Shown: piece by piece, positions 16,967 through 25,970 of the stretch
Position numbering within the stretch: the first letter of the stretch is position 1
How the letters are laid out: every line of letters starts with the position of its first letter
DNA from: Vibrio salilacus
GTDB taxonomy: Bacteria; Pseudomonadota; Gammaproteobacteria; Enterobacterales; Vibrionaceae
Direction of reading: 5' to 3'
DNA: 64,000 bases
Assembly: GCF_002811245.1 (NCBI RefSeq)
Contig: NZ_NIVQ01000003.1
Coordinates: 124,001-188,000 of the forward strand
Position numbers and translations under genes: made by a program
Notes under the pieces: model-generated
Database searches by the model: none
The model's input: the letters and a program-made list of their open reading frames with translations, nothing else
What the model was told of the DNA's origin: nothing

Positions 16967-17947
16967 ATGGACACGTTGAAGACACTCTCTATACGTAAAC
17001 ACATCCCGCTTATCAACCGCTTGCCAGAAACCCGCTTTGCCACACAGTTTGATAAAGCCAAGGCAGGTTGGGTGGTTTTTGGTGATTACCTCTGCCCGAG
17101 TAAATTTGAAGATATCGACTTTTACGTCGGTTGTTACAACCCAGTGGTCGATGTCTGGAAAGTGGGCAAATATGAAGTTGCGCTTATGGCTGGTGAGTTG
17201 ACGGATCAGCATGAAGAGATCTTGCAAGCTCTAGGACTTGATTATTCGACTTTGTATGATATCCCGGAGCTGTCAAAGCCAGGGCTGATTGTACTTGATA
17301 TGGATTCGACAGCGATTCAGATCGAATGCATTGATGAAATCGCCAAATTGGCTGGCGTCGGTGAAGAGGTCGCACAAGTGACCGAACGAGCCATGCAAGG
17401 TGAGCTTGATTTTGAGCAAAGCTTGCGTCAGCGCGTGGCAAAGTTGGCCGGCGCTGACGAGTCGATACTGGAAACGGTTTGTTCAACATTACCCTTAATG
17501 CCGGAGTTACCTGAGCTGATTGCGACATTGCACCATTTCGGTTGGAAGGCGGCCATTGCCTCGGGCGGTTTTACCTATTTTTCAGATCACCTGCAGCAGT
17601 TACTGGATTTAGATCATGCCCAGTCAAACCAACTGGAGATTGTTGACGGTAAATTAACCGGTCAAGTACTAGGTGATGTAGTGAGCGCGCAAACCAAAGC
17701 AGACATTCTTGTTCAACTGGCTGAGCAGTACGATATTGAACTGCACAATACCGTTGCAGTAGGGGATGGCGCGAATGATTTGCTGATGATGAAGACCTCC
17801 GGCCTAGGCATTGCCTATCATGCTAAATCTAAAGTTGAGCGTGAGGCGCAAAGCGCGGTTAGGTATGCTGGTTTAGGTGGTATAGTGTGTATCCTATCGG
17901 CGCTACTGGTTAAGCAAAAACGCGTCAGCTATCAGACACAAGCCTAA
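16967..17947 (+). CDS. serB: Phosphoserine phosphatase
   Basis: Start chosen at ATG 16967, with AGGA nine bases upstream; the frame is open ten codons further back. The 326-residue product has an N-terminal regulatory extension and a HAD phosphatase domain with motif I LDMDSTAIQIECIDEIA (catalytic Asp pair), motif II ASGGF, and motif III/IV VGDGANDLLMMKTSGLGIAYHAK. It makes serine from phosphoserine. It is divergent from ytjB and ends at a terminator shared with plzC. Confidence 0.97.
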   Translation: MDTLKTLSIRKHIPLINRLPETRFATQFDKAKAGWVVFGDYLCPSKFEDIDFYVGCYNPVVDVWKVGKYEVALMAGELTDQHEEILQALGLDYSTLYDIPELSKPGLIVLDMDSTAIQIECIDEIAKLAGVGEEVAQVTERAMQGELDFEQSLRQRVAKLAGADESILETVCSTLPLMPELPELIATLHHFGWKAAIASGGFTYFSDHLQQLLDLDHAQSNQLEIVDGKLTGQVLGDVVSAQTKADILVQLAEQYDIELHNTVAVGDGANDLLMMKTSGLGIAYHAKSKVEREAQSAVRYAGLGGIVCILSALLVKQKRVSYQTQA

Positions 17948-17956
17948 AAACAATCA

Positions 17957-17980
17957 AAAGCGAGGCGATTGCCTCGCTTT
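17957..17980. terminator. Bidirectional terminator between serB and the PilZ-protein gene
   Basis: Perfect stem AAAGCGAGGC/GCCTCGCTTT with a GATT loop between convergent genes. Confidence 0.85.
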
Positions 17981-17982
17981 AC

Positions 17983-20331
17983 TTATTGTGTTAGCTCTAA
18001 ACGTATCAACACTTCTTCTGTGATGTCGGTCAGTTCGCCGTAGCCGACAATACTCATCAGTTCTTTTTCGAGACTCCGTGCCTGATGTAGACTGATCTGA
18101 GTGAGCTCATTGAGATCTTTGCGCACTAGCGCTGTGATGGGGTCAAAGACCGGCGCACCACAAATACGTATGGCATAAAACTCACCGATGCTTTGCGCTT
18201 TTTTAACGAACACTAAGCGTTGTTTTAACGTTTCAAACTCGTTACTCAGTTTGGTTTCTATTGACTGAATGCGAGAGCCAAACTTTACGGCGGTAAGGTA
18301 GAGTTCATGGTATTGAGGTACCGAACCTTGGATATGTTTCATCGGTTGTGCTAGCAGGGTATTGGTGCGCCCTTTGTAGATTGGAGCCAGTGAAAAGGTT
18401 TTGTTTTTGCCCAGTTTGGCTAAAATGGCTAAATAAGGCTTTAGCGGATAATTAACCCCGATTGCTTTGGGGTGCAAACCGCCCATTTTTTTCTCGACAT
18501 AAAGTGGTGAGCTGACCATTTTGTCGAGTAAGATATCATGCAACCCTTCTAGTAATTCATTACTTGGCAGTAATTCTTTCTTGGCAACCAGTTTTTCTTG
18601 GTTGTGATCGATTAACTTACCGAAAAACGCAATCGTACGCATAACCTGACTGTCTTCGGTAATCGCGAGCTGCAACTGTTTACCACTTGGGCTGATGCGA
18701 ATAACCGTGTAAGGAACTTGGTTAAGTGGTAGTTTTTTATCGTAAAGTTGTAACTCTTTAAAGTTGATGCTACAACTTTCTCCCGCCTTGAGTGGGCTAG
18801 GGGTATTCAAGGCCAGGCTGATGCCATGTTTCGATATATCAATACTGGTGCCTTCGTAAACTGAGCCATCAAGCATTGACAGCGCCACCGGAGATTTAAA
18901 TTCATATCTTAGCTCTTTACGTCGAGATTGAGCATCGAAGTAGATGCAAGCTGGGTTACTCTCTGGATTACGTGCGTGGCGGAAGCGATTAAGCTCACTA
19001 CTCGCGAGGCGCGGTTTGTCGGTCAGCAGGTAATCATCTCGACTGGTGTGATCGGCAATCTCTTGCAGTATCCCACAATGGGTCAAACTGTTCGTCTCTA
19101 AACCCAACTCGTTTGAGTGTTCGGCGAGCGCGCTACGCTCTTCATCGGACAACTCAAATACTGATAAACGAAAGGCTTTCCAACTCTCTTTTTTGGCCCC
19201 AATATGCCAAAATAACTGCCTTTGTTCTCGATTCGCCTCTGGCATCATCATCGAAAAGAACAGTTTTTTCTCTTTATGTTCATGGGTAAAGGAGTAGATA
19301 ACATTACTGCTGCCACGTAAGCCTGAAGCAGTGAGATGTGACATACGTTGTGGATTGAAAAGATTACTCAGGTTTTGCTGGTTTCTTTCATCGTGCCAGT
19401 ATTGCCAAATAGGAAGATTGTTTTCCGTCATCAAGGTGAGTTTTAACTCATTGCCACTAAAAAACACCGGTAAGTTACAGGTGTGCTTAAGGTAGGTGTG
19501 CTCAAAACCTCGTGAACGGGCTCTAATGACTTTATCTTGATTGTCGTGACGTGCTTTTTGGTTATCACTGTTGAGTACATCAGCAATCACCGACTCTATA
19601 ATCTTACTGGTATCAAGTTTCAGTAGGCGTAAAAATTTAACCGCATCATTTTCGTAAGATTCATCAATACCGACAATTCGATAAGGAATCGCTTTTTCGA
19701 TTCCCTCGACGTCGATTTTTTGACTTAATTCAACCAGTTTTACGCTGATCTCTTCACCGAGTTTATAGTCAAACGCAGAGGGGACTTTAAATCTTGCGCC
19801 AGACGGTGATAGATCAACCGTTACGCCATGAATAACTTGACCCTTGTCTAGTTTTAACTCAATTTGAGACGACAGCTTGAGGCGGTTTTCACGCCGCTTA
19901 AGGTCATAGCCAAGGTTAATCGCCTCAACGTTGATCCCACCTTCAATGTTAGGGTTTGCGTCATTATCGATAGGTCGGCCACGTTGCTGCATGACACGAA
20001 AGTTATTGTGAGTGTTAGACAGAGCTTCCCACACCCCTTCCGTATAACCACCGAACTTACGAGTATTTTTATGGTAAGCATTAAAGGCGACATCATCTAG
20101 CCAATGCTTGAGGCCATCGAGCTCATACTCGCGACATTCGCCCTTTACTCGACCACGTAAGTCGATGGGTTTTGTGCATGGTGCCATAACACGGTTAAGT
20201 TCCATCTTAACCAATATCTTGACCGACGGCGGATCGTCCTCAGTCATTTGACCAAGGAGGAATTCAAAATCTTGCGAATGGTAAACGGGGATTAGCCGCT
20301 CAGCCAGTGAGAGAATTTCTGGTTGCTGCAT
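17983..20331 (-). CDS. Large two-PilZ-domain protein (PlzC-like)
   Basis: 782 residues, cytoplasmic, with no membrane segment. Two PilZ c-di-GMP-binding domains are visible: RRENR (146-150) followed by DLSPSG, and RKELR (~470) followed by DISKHG; each has both the RxxxR and DxSxxG parts needed to bind c-di-GMP. The position between serB and radA is that of V. cholerae VC2344 (PlzC), as I recall it. The segments outside the two domains (1-140, 250-460, 580-782) have no fold I can name. Likely role: c-di-GMP receptor affecting motility or biofilm; inference only. Confidence 0.85.
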   Translation of the reverse strand: MQQPEILSLAERLIPVYHSQDFEFLLGQMTEDDPPSVKILVKMELNRVMAPCTKPIDLRGRVKGECREYELDGLKHWLDDVAFNAYHKNTRKFGGYTEGVWEALSNTHNNFRVMQQRGRPIDNDANPNIEGGINVEAINLGYDLKRRENRLKLSSQIELKLDKGQVIHGVTVDLSPSGARFKVPSAFDYKLGEEISVKLVELSQKIDVEGIEKAIPYRIVGIDESYENDAVKFLRLLKLDTSKIIESVIADVLNSDNQKARHDNQDKVIRARSRGFEHTYLKHTCNLPVFFSGNELKLTLMTENNLPIWQYWHDERNQQNLSNLFNPQRMSHLTASGLRGSSNVIYSFTHEHKEKKLFFSMMMPEANREQRQLFWHIGAKKESWKAFRLSVFELSDEERSALAEHSNELGLETNSLTHCGILQEIADHTSRDDYLLTDKPRLASSELNRFRHARNPESNPACIYFDAQSRRKELRYEFKSPVALSMLDGSVYEGTSIDISKHGISLALNTPSPLKAGESCSINFKELQLYDKKLPLNQVPYTVIRISPSGKQLQLAITEDSQVMRTIAFFGKLIDHNQEKLVAKKELLPSNELLEGLHDILLDKMVSSPLYVEKKMGGLHPKAIGVNYPLKPYLAILAKLGKNKTFSLAPIYKGRTNTLLAQPMKHIQGSVPQYHELYLTAVKFGSRIQSIETKLSNEFETLKQRLVFVKKAQSIGEFYAIRICGAPVFDPITALVRKDLNELTQISLHQARSLEKELMSIVGYGELTDITEEVLIRLELTQ

Positions 20332-20483
20332 ATTTTTTTGTTAGAGTGTCCCTTACCCAACATATCGACCTTGATATCTAGATCTTTAATGATATGTTAC
20401 TGCGGGTCAAGTCGACACCGTGGGATAAACACGTCAGTGTGTTGTTTACGTCACAATTAAACTATTTATAAGTCTGAGGATAC

Positions 20484-21863
20484 ATGGCAAAAGCGAAACG
20501 AGCATACGTCTGTAATGACTGTGGGGCGGATTTTCCCCGTTGGCAAGGACAATGTAATGCCTGTGGTGCATGGAATACCATCAGTGAGGTCCGTTTAGCG
20601 GCGTCTCCGACGGTCGCAAGACATGAGCGATTGTCTGGTTATGCCGGAGCAACCAGTGAAACGCAGGTTCAGGTTTTGTCAGACATTGATCTGCAAGAAG
20701 TACCGCGTTTTACCAGTGGTTTCAAAGAGTTTGACCGAGTACTTGGTGGCGGGGTCGTCCCCGGTGCGGCGATTTTGATTGGTGGTAGCCCTGGTGCAGG
20801 CAAGTCGACATTACTGCTACAAACCATGTGTTACTTAGCATCGCAAATGCCCACGCTGTATGTTACCGGTGAGGAGTCGTTGCAACAAGTCGCGATGCGT
20901 GCCTCACGGCTTGGTTTGCCGAAAGATAATCTCAAAATGCTGTCAGAAACCAATGTCGATCGTATTTGTCAAATCGCTGAAAAAGAGCAGCCACGAATGA
21001 TAGTCATTGACTCGATCCAGGTCATGCATGTGGCGGATGTTCAATCTTCACCCGGTAGTGTTGCTCAGGTCCGTGAGGCGGCGACCGCTTTAACTCGTTA
21101 TGCTAAACAGAATAATGTGTCGGTGTTTATGGTTGGGCATGTCACGAAAGATGGTTCACTGGCTGGGCCTAAAGTGCTCGAACATATTATTGACTGCTCG
21201 GTGTTGCTTGATGGTGGCACTGATACCCGTTTCCGTACACTGCGGAGCCATAAGAATCGTTTTGGTGCGGTCAATGAGCTGGGGGTTTTTGCCATGACGG
21301 AGCAGGGGCTAAGAGAGGTCAGTAATCCATCGGCGATCTTTTTGTCGCGCGGCGAGGAAGAGACGTCAGGCAGTTCGGTGATGGTCGTTTGGGAAGGTAC
21401 GCGGCCCTTATTAGTCGAAATTCAAGCCTTGGTTGATTACTCACAATTGGCTAATCCGCGTCGGGTTACGGTCGGGCTCGAGCAAAACCGCTTATCTTTG
21501 CTGTTGGCGGTATTACACAAGCACGGTGGCTTACAAATGGCCGACCAAGATGTGTTTGTCAATGTCGTTGGTGGCGTTAAAGTGACCGAAACCAGTGCCG
21601 ATTTAGCGTTAGTGATGGCGCTGTTATCGAGCTTTCGTGATAGACCGTTACCTAAAGACGTGGTGGTGTTTGGCGAAGTCGGTCTAGCAGGAGAAATTCG
21701 CCCAGTGCCGAGTGGACAAGAGCGTTTGAATGAAGCCTTTAAGCATGGCTTCAAAAGAGCGATTGTGCCCTCTGCCAATATGCCCAAAGGCGGTATTGCG
21801 GGGATGCAAATTCATGGTGTGAAGAAACTCTCTGAGGCGATTGAAGCGTTTGACGAATTATAG
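20484..21863 (+). CDS. radA: DNA repair protein RadA (Sms)
   Basis: 459 residues. RadA is a hexameric ATPase that drives branch migration during recombination. It has the N-terminal C4 zinc finger (CNDCGADFPRWQGQCNACG), a Walker A GGSPGAGKST (~97-106), the RadA-specific KNRFG motif (~250), and a C-terminal Lon-like domain (ADLALVMALLSS, VFGEVGLAGEIRPV). TGAGGATAC precedes the ATG. It is divergent from the PilZ gene across 152 bp. Confidence 0.98.
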   Translation: MAKAKRAYVCNDCGADFPRWQGQCNACGAWNTISEVRLAASPTVARHERLSGYAGATSETQVQVLSDIDLQEVPRFTSGFKEFDRVLGGGVVPGAAILIGGSPGAGKSTLLLQTMCYLASQMPTLYVTGEESLQQVAMRASRLGLPKDNLKMLSETNVDRICQIAEKEQPRMIVIDSIQVMHVADVQSSPGSVAQVREAATALTRYAKQNNVSVFMVGHVTKDGSLAGPKVLEHIIDCSVLLDGGTDTRFRTLRSHKNRFGAVNELGVFAMTEQGLREVSNPSAIFLSRGEEETSGSSVMVVWEGTRPLLVEIQALVDYSQLANPRRVTVGLEQNRLSLLLAVLHKHGGLQMADQDVFVNVVGGVKVTETSADLALVMALLSSFRDRPLPKDVVVFGEVGLAGEIRPVPSGQERLNEAFKHGFKRAIVPSANMPKGGIAGMQIHGVKKLSEAIEAFDEL

Positions 21864-21890
21864 ATGAAATGAAACTGAGGTATCATGCCA

Positions 21891-21970
21891 GAAACGAGGG
21901 ACGAGTTATCAGGAATCGATACTGTGAGTTAACCACTTAGATTCTGAATCACACTCGTGCCTCGTTGTTC
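21891..21970. repeat. Long imperfect palindrome between radA and csdA
   Basis: ACGAGGGACGAGT followed by TCAGGAATC pairs with GATTCTGA followed by ACTCGTGCCTCGT about 25 bases later. The pairing covers roughly 25 bp per arm with small bulges. It lies between two convergent genes, so it may act as a bidirectional terminator, or be one copy of a dispersed palindromic repeat. Confidence 0.55.
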
Positions 21971-22006
21971 AGAATGACCCGTTTGGCGTTAAGTTTCAGT
22001 CGCCTG

Positions 22007-23218
22007 CTATAACATATCTACGGCTTTCTCTACCGCTGCTACCAGCCTTTCTACATCTTGTTGTGTGTTGTACAAAGCAAAAGAGGCGCGAATGGTGCCC
22101 TTAACGCCCAGAGCATCCATCAAAGGGTGTGCGCAGTGGTTGCCAGCACGCACCGCGATACCTTGCTGATCGAGTAACGTTGCTACATCTTGATGGTGCA
22201 CGCCGTCAACCACAAACGAGATAACCGAAGCATTGGGTTGATAGCCAATGATGCGAACATCCTCTAGTTGAGAGAGTCCTTGGTGAGCTTGCTTAACGAG
22301 TTGATGGACATATTGCTCAACCTGCTTGTGGTTGAAGGTTTGAACCCATTCGATAGCCTTTGCTAACGCAAGGGCGCCAGCCACATTGGGCGTACCTGCT
22401 TCAAACTTTCCGGGCAACTGGCTGAAAGTGGTTGCGGCAAAAGAGACGCGCTCCACCATCTTTCCGCCACCATGCCAAGGTGGCATGGCCTCTAGTAGTG
22501 CGAGTTTGCCATACAAAACCCCAATACCAGCCGGCGCAAACAGTTTATGGCCGGAGAAAACATAAAAATCGGCATCCAGTGTTTGTACATTGACAGGTTC
22601 ATGCACGACGCCTTGAGCGCCATCAATCACGACCACTGCCCCAACAGCATGAGCGAGCTTAATCATCAGCTCTATCGGCTGGCGAGTTCCGGTGACATTG
22701 GTGATATGCGCTATGGCGACGATTTTAGTCGCACTACTCAGTTGCTGTCTGAAGGCATCAAGGTCAAGTTGGCAGCCAGGCAGCATTGGTATCTTGACCA
22801 CTTTTGCCCCTGTTTGCTCGGCGACGATTTGCCACGGGACAATATTGGCATGATGTTCCATCTCACCGACCAATATTTCATCACCTGGCTTTAATGTATT
22901 ACGTGCGTAGGTTTGAGCAATCAAATTGATCGCTTCAGTTGCGCCGCGTGTCCAAATCACCTCTTTAGTTGAGTGAGCACCAATAAAGTCAGTGATGGTC
23001 TGTCGAGCTTGCTCAAATTGACTGGTTGCCTGAGCGGTAAGACTATGGTTACCGCGATGGACATTGGCATTGGCTTGGCTGTAGTAGTGACTGATAGTAT
23101 CAATCACGCACTGGGGTTTCTGCGTCGTTGCCGCGCTGTCTAAATAGACTAAGCGCTGCTCATTAACCTGTTGGTTTAAAGCGGGGAATTGAGCGCAAAT
23201 CTGGCGTATATCAAGCAT
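22007..23218 (-). CDS. csdA: Cysteine desulfurase (CsdA/SufS type)
   Basis: 403 residues, a class V aminotransferase fold of the group II desulfurases. It takes sulfur from cysteine, giving alanine and an enzyme persulfide. Visible sites: the cofactor-region GATEAINLIAQTY, the PLP lysine in FSGHKLFAPAGIGVLYG, and the active Cys in RAGNHCAHPLM (~363). I choose CsdA over SufS because no suf genes surround it; csdE is also absent next to it, so the partner is elsewhere. yajL precedes it with a one-base junction (both at 23218), so csdA is translated with yajL and panE. Confidence 0.85.
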   Translation of the reverse strand: MLDIRQICAQFPALNQQVNEQRLVYLDSAATTQKPQCVIDTISHYYSQANANVHRGNHSLTAQATSQFEQARQTITDFIGAHSTKEVIWTRGATEAINLIAQTYARNTLKPGDEILVGEMEHHANIVPWQIVAEQTGAKVVKIPMLPGCQLDLDAFRQQLSSATKIVAIAHITNVTGTRQPIELMIKLAHAVGAVVVIDGAQGVVHEPVNVQTLDADFYVFSGHKLFAPAGIGVLYGKLALLEAMPPWHGGGKMVERVSFAATTFSQLPGKFEAGTPNVAGALALAKAIEWVQTFNHKQVEQYVHQLVKQAHQGLSQLEDVRIIGYQPNASVISFVVDGVHHQDVATLLDQQGIAVRAGNHCAHPLMDALGVKGTIRASFALYNTQQDVERLVAAVEKAVDML

Positions 23219-23817
23219 TACGCTTCACCGAGTTTTGAGTAGTGCAACGTTGGTAGTGTCACCATAGGTTCTGCAACTTGCCAAGCGAGTGCTTTTCCTG
23301 ACAGGTTTATAATAATTTCTATCGCAAACTCCAATGCCGTGCCTGGCCCTTGGCTAGTTAATAAACGGTGATTTACATCATAAGTGACACGTTTCACTCG
23401 CCAGTTTTTCTTCTCAATATGCGACTCAAAACTAGGGTGGCAAGTCATCAAAGCGTCAGGGTAAAGGTTGTGATGAGCCAATACTAAAGCGGGTGCTGCG
23501 CAAATAGCGGCGACCAGTTTCCCTTCGTACATTTGTTGGCGGATAATCTCGATCAGTACTGTGCTGTCGCGAAAAACTTCGGCTCCTTGAACGCCACCGG
23601 GTAAGATTACTGCATCAAATTCATCATCGGCAATATCGACCAGTTTACAATCGGCGGTTAAAGTCACTCCGCGAGAAGCTTTGAAGCTTAATCGACCGTC
23701 GAAGTCTGCGCTGGCGACGACCACGTCGTAACCTGCTCTCACCATAATATCGATGATGGTGACGGCTTCCATTTCTTCGCTGCCCGGTGCGATAGGGACC
23801 AGTACTTTCTTACTCAT
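23218..23817 (-). CDS. yajL: DJ-1/PfpI-family protein YajL
   Basis: Start chosen at 23817 (MSKKVLVPIAPGSEEMEAVT); it overlaps the panE stop by four bases (ATGA), so the two are translationally coupled. The 199-residue protein has the DJ-1 nucleophile elbow AAICAAPALVL (Cys ~106) and the conserved Glu in SEEMEA. YajL proteins are thought to protect or repair proteins and metabolites under oxidative or carbonyl stress. Its stop touches the start of csdA. Confidence 0.92.
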   Translation of the reverse strand: MSKKVLVPIAPGSEEMEAVTIIDIMVRAGYDVVVASADFDGRLSFKASRGVTLTADCKLVDIADDEFDAVILPGGVQGAEVFRDSTVLIEIIRQQMYEGKLVAAICAAPALVLAHHNLYPDALMTCHPSFESHIEKKNWRVKRVTYDVNHRLLTSQGPGTALEFAIEIIINLSGKALAWQVAEPMVTLPTLHYSKLGEA

Positions 23818-24704
23818 TGCTGCTTCCAACTCTGCTCGATCTGTTTAATCTGTTGATATAGGTGTTGATTGATGGGAGTGTCGATGCCATGAACGGCGGC
23901 ACGCTCAATCAAATAACCACTAATGAAGTCTATCTCGCTTCGCCGCTGATGGGCAATATCTTGCTGCATCGATGAGTGATTACTTGCCGTCGCTTGTACG
24001 ACTTCGTTGACCGTTTGTGTTAGTTCTGCTCGCTGACAGGGAATGCCTTCAGCGTTCAACACTTGGCACACTTCATCGAGCAACGCGGCAAGCTGGGTTT
24101 GATAGCGTGGATGGCTTAGCTCGCCATTGGTAATTTGCTCGATGGCGGTCAAAGGGTTAATCGCACAGTTGATAGCAAGCTTGGTCCACAACGCCTGTTC
24201 GATAGTATGGTTCCATACCACCCGAGGTAACGCGTGATCCATCACGTCAGCTAAAAACTGGCACTGCTTTCCTGTTGAATTGTAACCGCCAATGTGGGTT
24301 TGACCTTGACCAGTATGGAGAACGCGTAATGGTTCCGGTTTATAAGCGCCATGAGTGGTGGTCGCAAGTATGAGAGGGTTGGCCGCAAAGCGTTTGGCGG
24401 TGGTTTGTGCACTGCCCATGCCATTATGCATCAACATAATCATGGTATCGGCATTGATGTCGTCTTGCAGCGGAGCTAGAGCTTTCTCGACTTGCCACGC
24501 TTTGACTGCCACTAAAATCAGATCGGCCTGTCGAACGGATAAAAGGTCGCAATTGAGGAACGCAATACTGGGCCGGTTATCAAGAGTAATTACAAGCTCA
24601 CTGGCTTTTGATGTTGACCAGACTGACACCTTATGGCCAGCATGGTGAAAGTGTGTTGCCCAAAGTGCACCGATGGCACCCGGACCAAGAATAACAATAT
24701 TCAC
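23814..24704 (-). CDS. panE: 2-dehydropantoate 2-reductase
   Basis: 296 residues. It reduces ketopantoate with NADPH to pantoate for coenzyme A synthesis. The N-terminal dinucleotide fold has GPGAIGALWATHFHHAGH; the catalytic Lys is in WTKLAINCAINPLTA (~169-183), and the C-terminal helical domain has SSMQQDIAHQRRSEIDFISGY. First gene of panE-yajL-csdA on this strand. Confidence 0.95.
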   Translation of the reverse strand: MNIVILGPGAIGALWATHFHHAGHKVSVWSTSKASELVITLDNRPSIAFLNCDLLSVRQADLILVAVKAWQVEKALAPLQDDINADTMIMLMHNGMGSAQTTAKRFAANPLILATTTHGAYKPEPLRVLHTGQGQTHIGGYNSTGKQCQFLADVMDHALPRVVWNHTIEQALWTKLAINCAINPLTAIEQITNGELSHPRYQTQLAALLDEVCQVLNAEGIPCQRAELTQTVNEVVQATASNHSSMQQDIAHQRRSEIDFISGYLIERAAVHGIDTPINQHLYQQIKQIEQSWKQQ

Positions 24705-24765
24705 GCTTTACTCACCTAGCAAACTATTTTCAGCAAGGATAATGAGCGCTAACAGGAAAGCAAAT

Positions 24766-24793
24766 AAAAATGGCACTCGAAGGTGCCATTTTT
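24766..24793 (-). terminator. Terminator after ompK
   Basis: Stem AAAAATGGCAC/GTGCCATTTTT, 22 bp past the ompK stop; the T-tract is good in both directions. Confidence 0.88.
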
Positions 24794-24814
24794 GCGCTAA
24801 TCGATAGTGTTCAA

Positions 24815-25624
24815 TTAGAACTTGTACGTTACTGCTACGTAGTGGCCAACGCCTGAAGATTGTGCTTCTGGTGCCCATGGTAGTGCTGCGCCATCTTCGA
24901 AGCCGTAGACATCTTTATATAGTTTTAGACCGTAACCTACAGCGAAGCGATCTGAGTGCCAGTAAATGCCGTTGAACATCGCACCGCCATTGCTTGATTG
25001 ATACGTTGCTTTATCTTCCATACCAAATTGGTAATCAATGTAACCTTGGTAAGAGATAAACGAACCGTTTTCAAAGAAGTGGAAAGGTTTAAACCAGTTG
25101 GTCGAAATTTGGAAACCGTTCCAATCTTTTTGATTTGAATCATAAGTACCGTAGAAGTTAAGGCCTACTTTACCAAACCAAGGAAGCTCAACATCTGAAC
25201 CCACACCAATTTTTTGAGAGTTAACACCAGAATTGCCGCCCCACTCCATCAGAGTTGACAGATATACTTCTTGTACAGGGCCAAAAGAAAGGTCTTTACC
25301 AGTCAATGCGTCTAAAGACATGCGGGGTGCAAACTTCATAAAGATCTTTTCTTGCCCGTTTTTATCACTACCTTTATCTGATGTTAAGTTAAATACATCA
25401 ACGTAGCCATATAGGTCAAAGATTCCAGAGCGGCCACCAAATTCCATTTCGAGATAGTCATGTGTTGATTCAGCACCAGCACCTTTTTCATCGAATGCGC
25501 CCATTAGGTTAAATTGCATCCATTTGTAGTCGTTCTTGTGGATATCGCCATCAGAATAATCAGCAGCCATTGCAGGAGCAGAAATCGCTGCAACAACACC
25601 CAGAGCTAAAAGTGATTTACGCAT
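24815..25624 (-). CDS. ompK: OmpK outer-membrane protein (Tsx-like nucleoside channel)
   Basis: 269 residues with a signal peptide (MRKSLLALGVVAAISAPAMA, cut before ADYSDGD). The mature part has the alternating beta-strand pattern of a 12-strand barrel and ends in a C-terminal aromatic (VAVTYKF), the usual outer-membrane signal. It matches Vibrio OmpK, the KVP40 phage receptor, in the nucleoside-specific Tsx channel family. It would let nucleosides reach NupC. Upstream lie two palindromes that may be control sites. Confidence 0.93.
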   Translation of the reverse strand: MRKSLLALGVVAAISAPAMAADYSDGDIHKNDYKWMQFNLMGAFDEKGAGAESTHDYLEMEFGGRSGIFDLYGYVDVFNLTSDKGSDKNGQEKIFMKFAPRMSLDALTGKDLSFGPVQEVYLSTLMEWGGNSGVNSQKIGVGSDVELPWFGKVGLNFYGTYDSNQKDWNGFQISTNWFKPFHFFENGSFISYQGYIDYQFGMEDKATYQSSNGGAMFNGIYWHSDRFAVGYGLKLYKDVYGFEDGAALPWAPEAQSSGVGHYVAVTYKF

Positions 25625-25970
25625 AATAGAAACTCTCTATGTTTGTTAACTTAAATGTTGATTCAATATTTACTTAATAGCGCAATCTTTGTTGCGCTTT
25701 GTTGAGGCGAATAATATCGATATTATTCTCAAATTCCATGTGCAACAGTGCTAAAAAAACATAAAACGGGTGATCTGCATCTCATTAACAAGTAAAAAAA
25801 TAAGATGTAGCGGAACTTTCATTTCGTTGCACAAAAAATGACAAAGGTATCGATTACGCAATCGATCGCTCTTTAATTTGGCGTTTGTCTAATAACCAAC
25901 AGGATCGGTAAATGATCCCTTTGCAGCGAGGTAACGTAATTGTTACCAAGCAGTTTAGGAGTTGTCATTT
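25625..25970. other. Divergent control region between ompK and the LON-domain gene
   Basis: 346 bp without a gene. It holds AGCGCAA/TTGCGCT (25679-25698), a perfect 20-bp palindrome (25709-25728), TGTGCAAC and GTTGCACA about 85 bp apart, and ACGCAATCGATCGCTC (25856-25871), which fits the PurR consensus at 11 of 16 positions. Promoters for both flanking genes should lie here. Confidence 0.45.
25709..25728. promoter_or_regulatory. Perfect 20-bp palindrome upstream of ompK
   Basis: GAATAATATCGATATTATTC is its own reverse complement. It lies 85 bp upstream of the ompK start codon. A dimeric regulator could bind it; none can be named. Confidence 0.5.
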
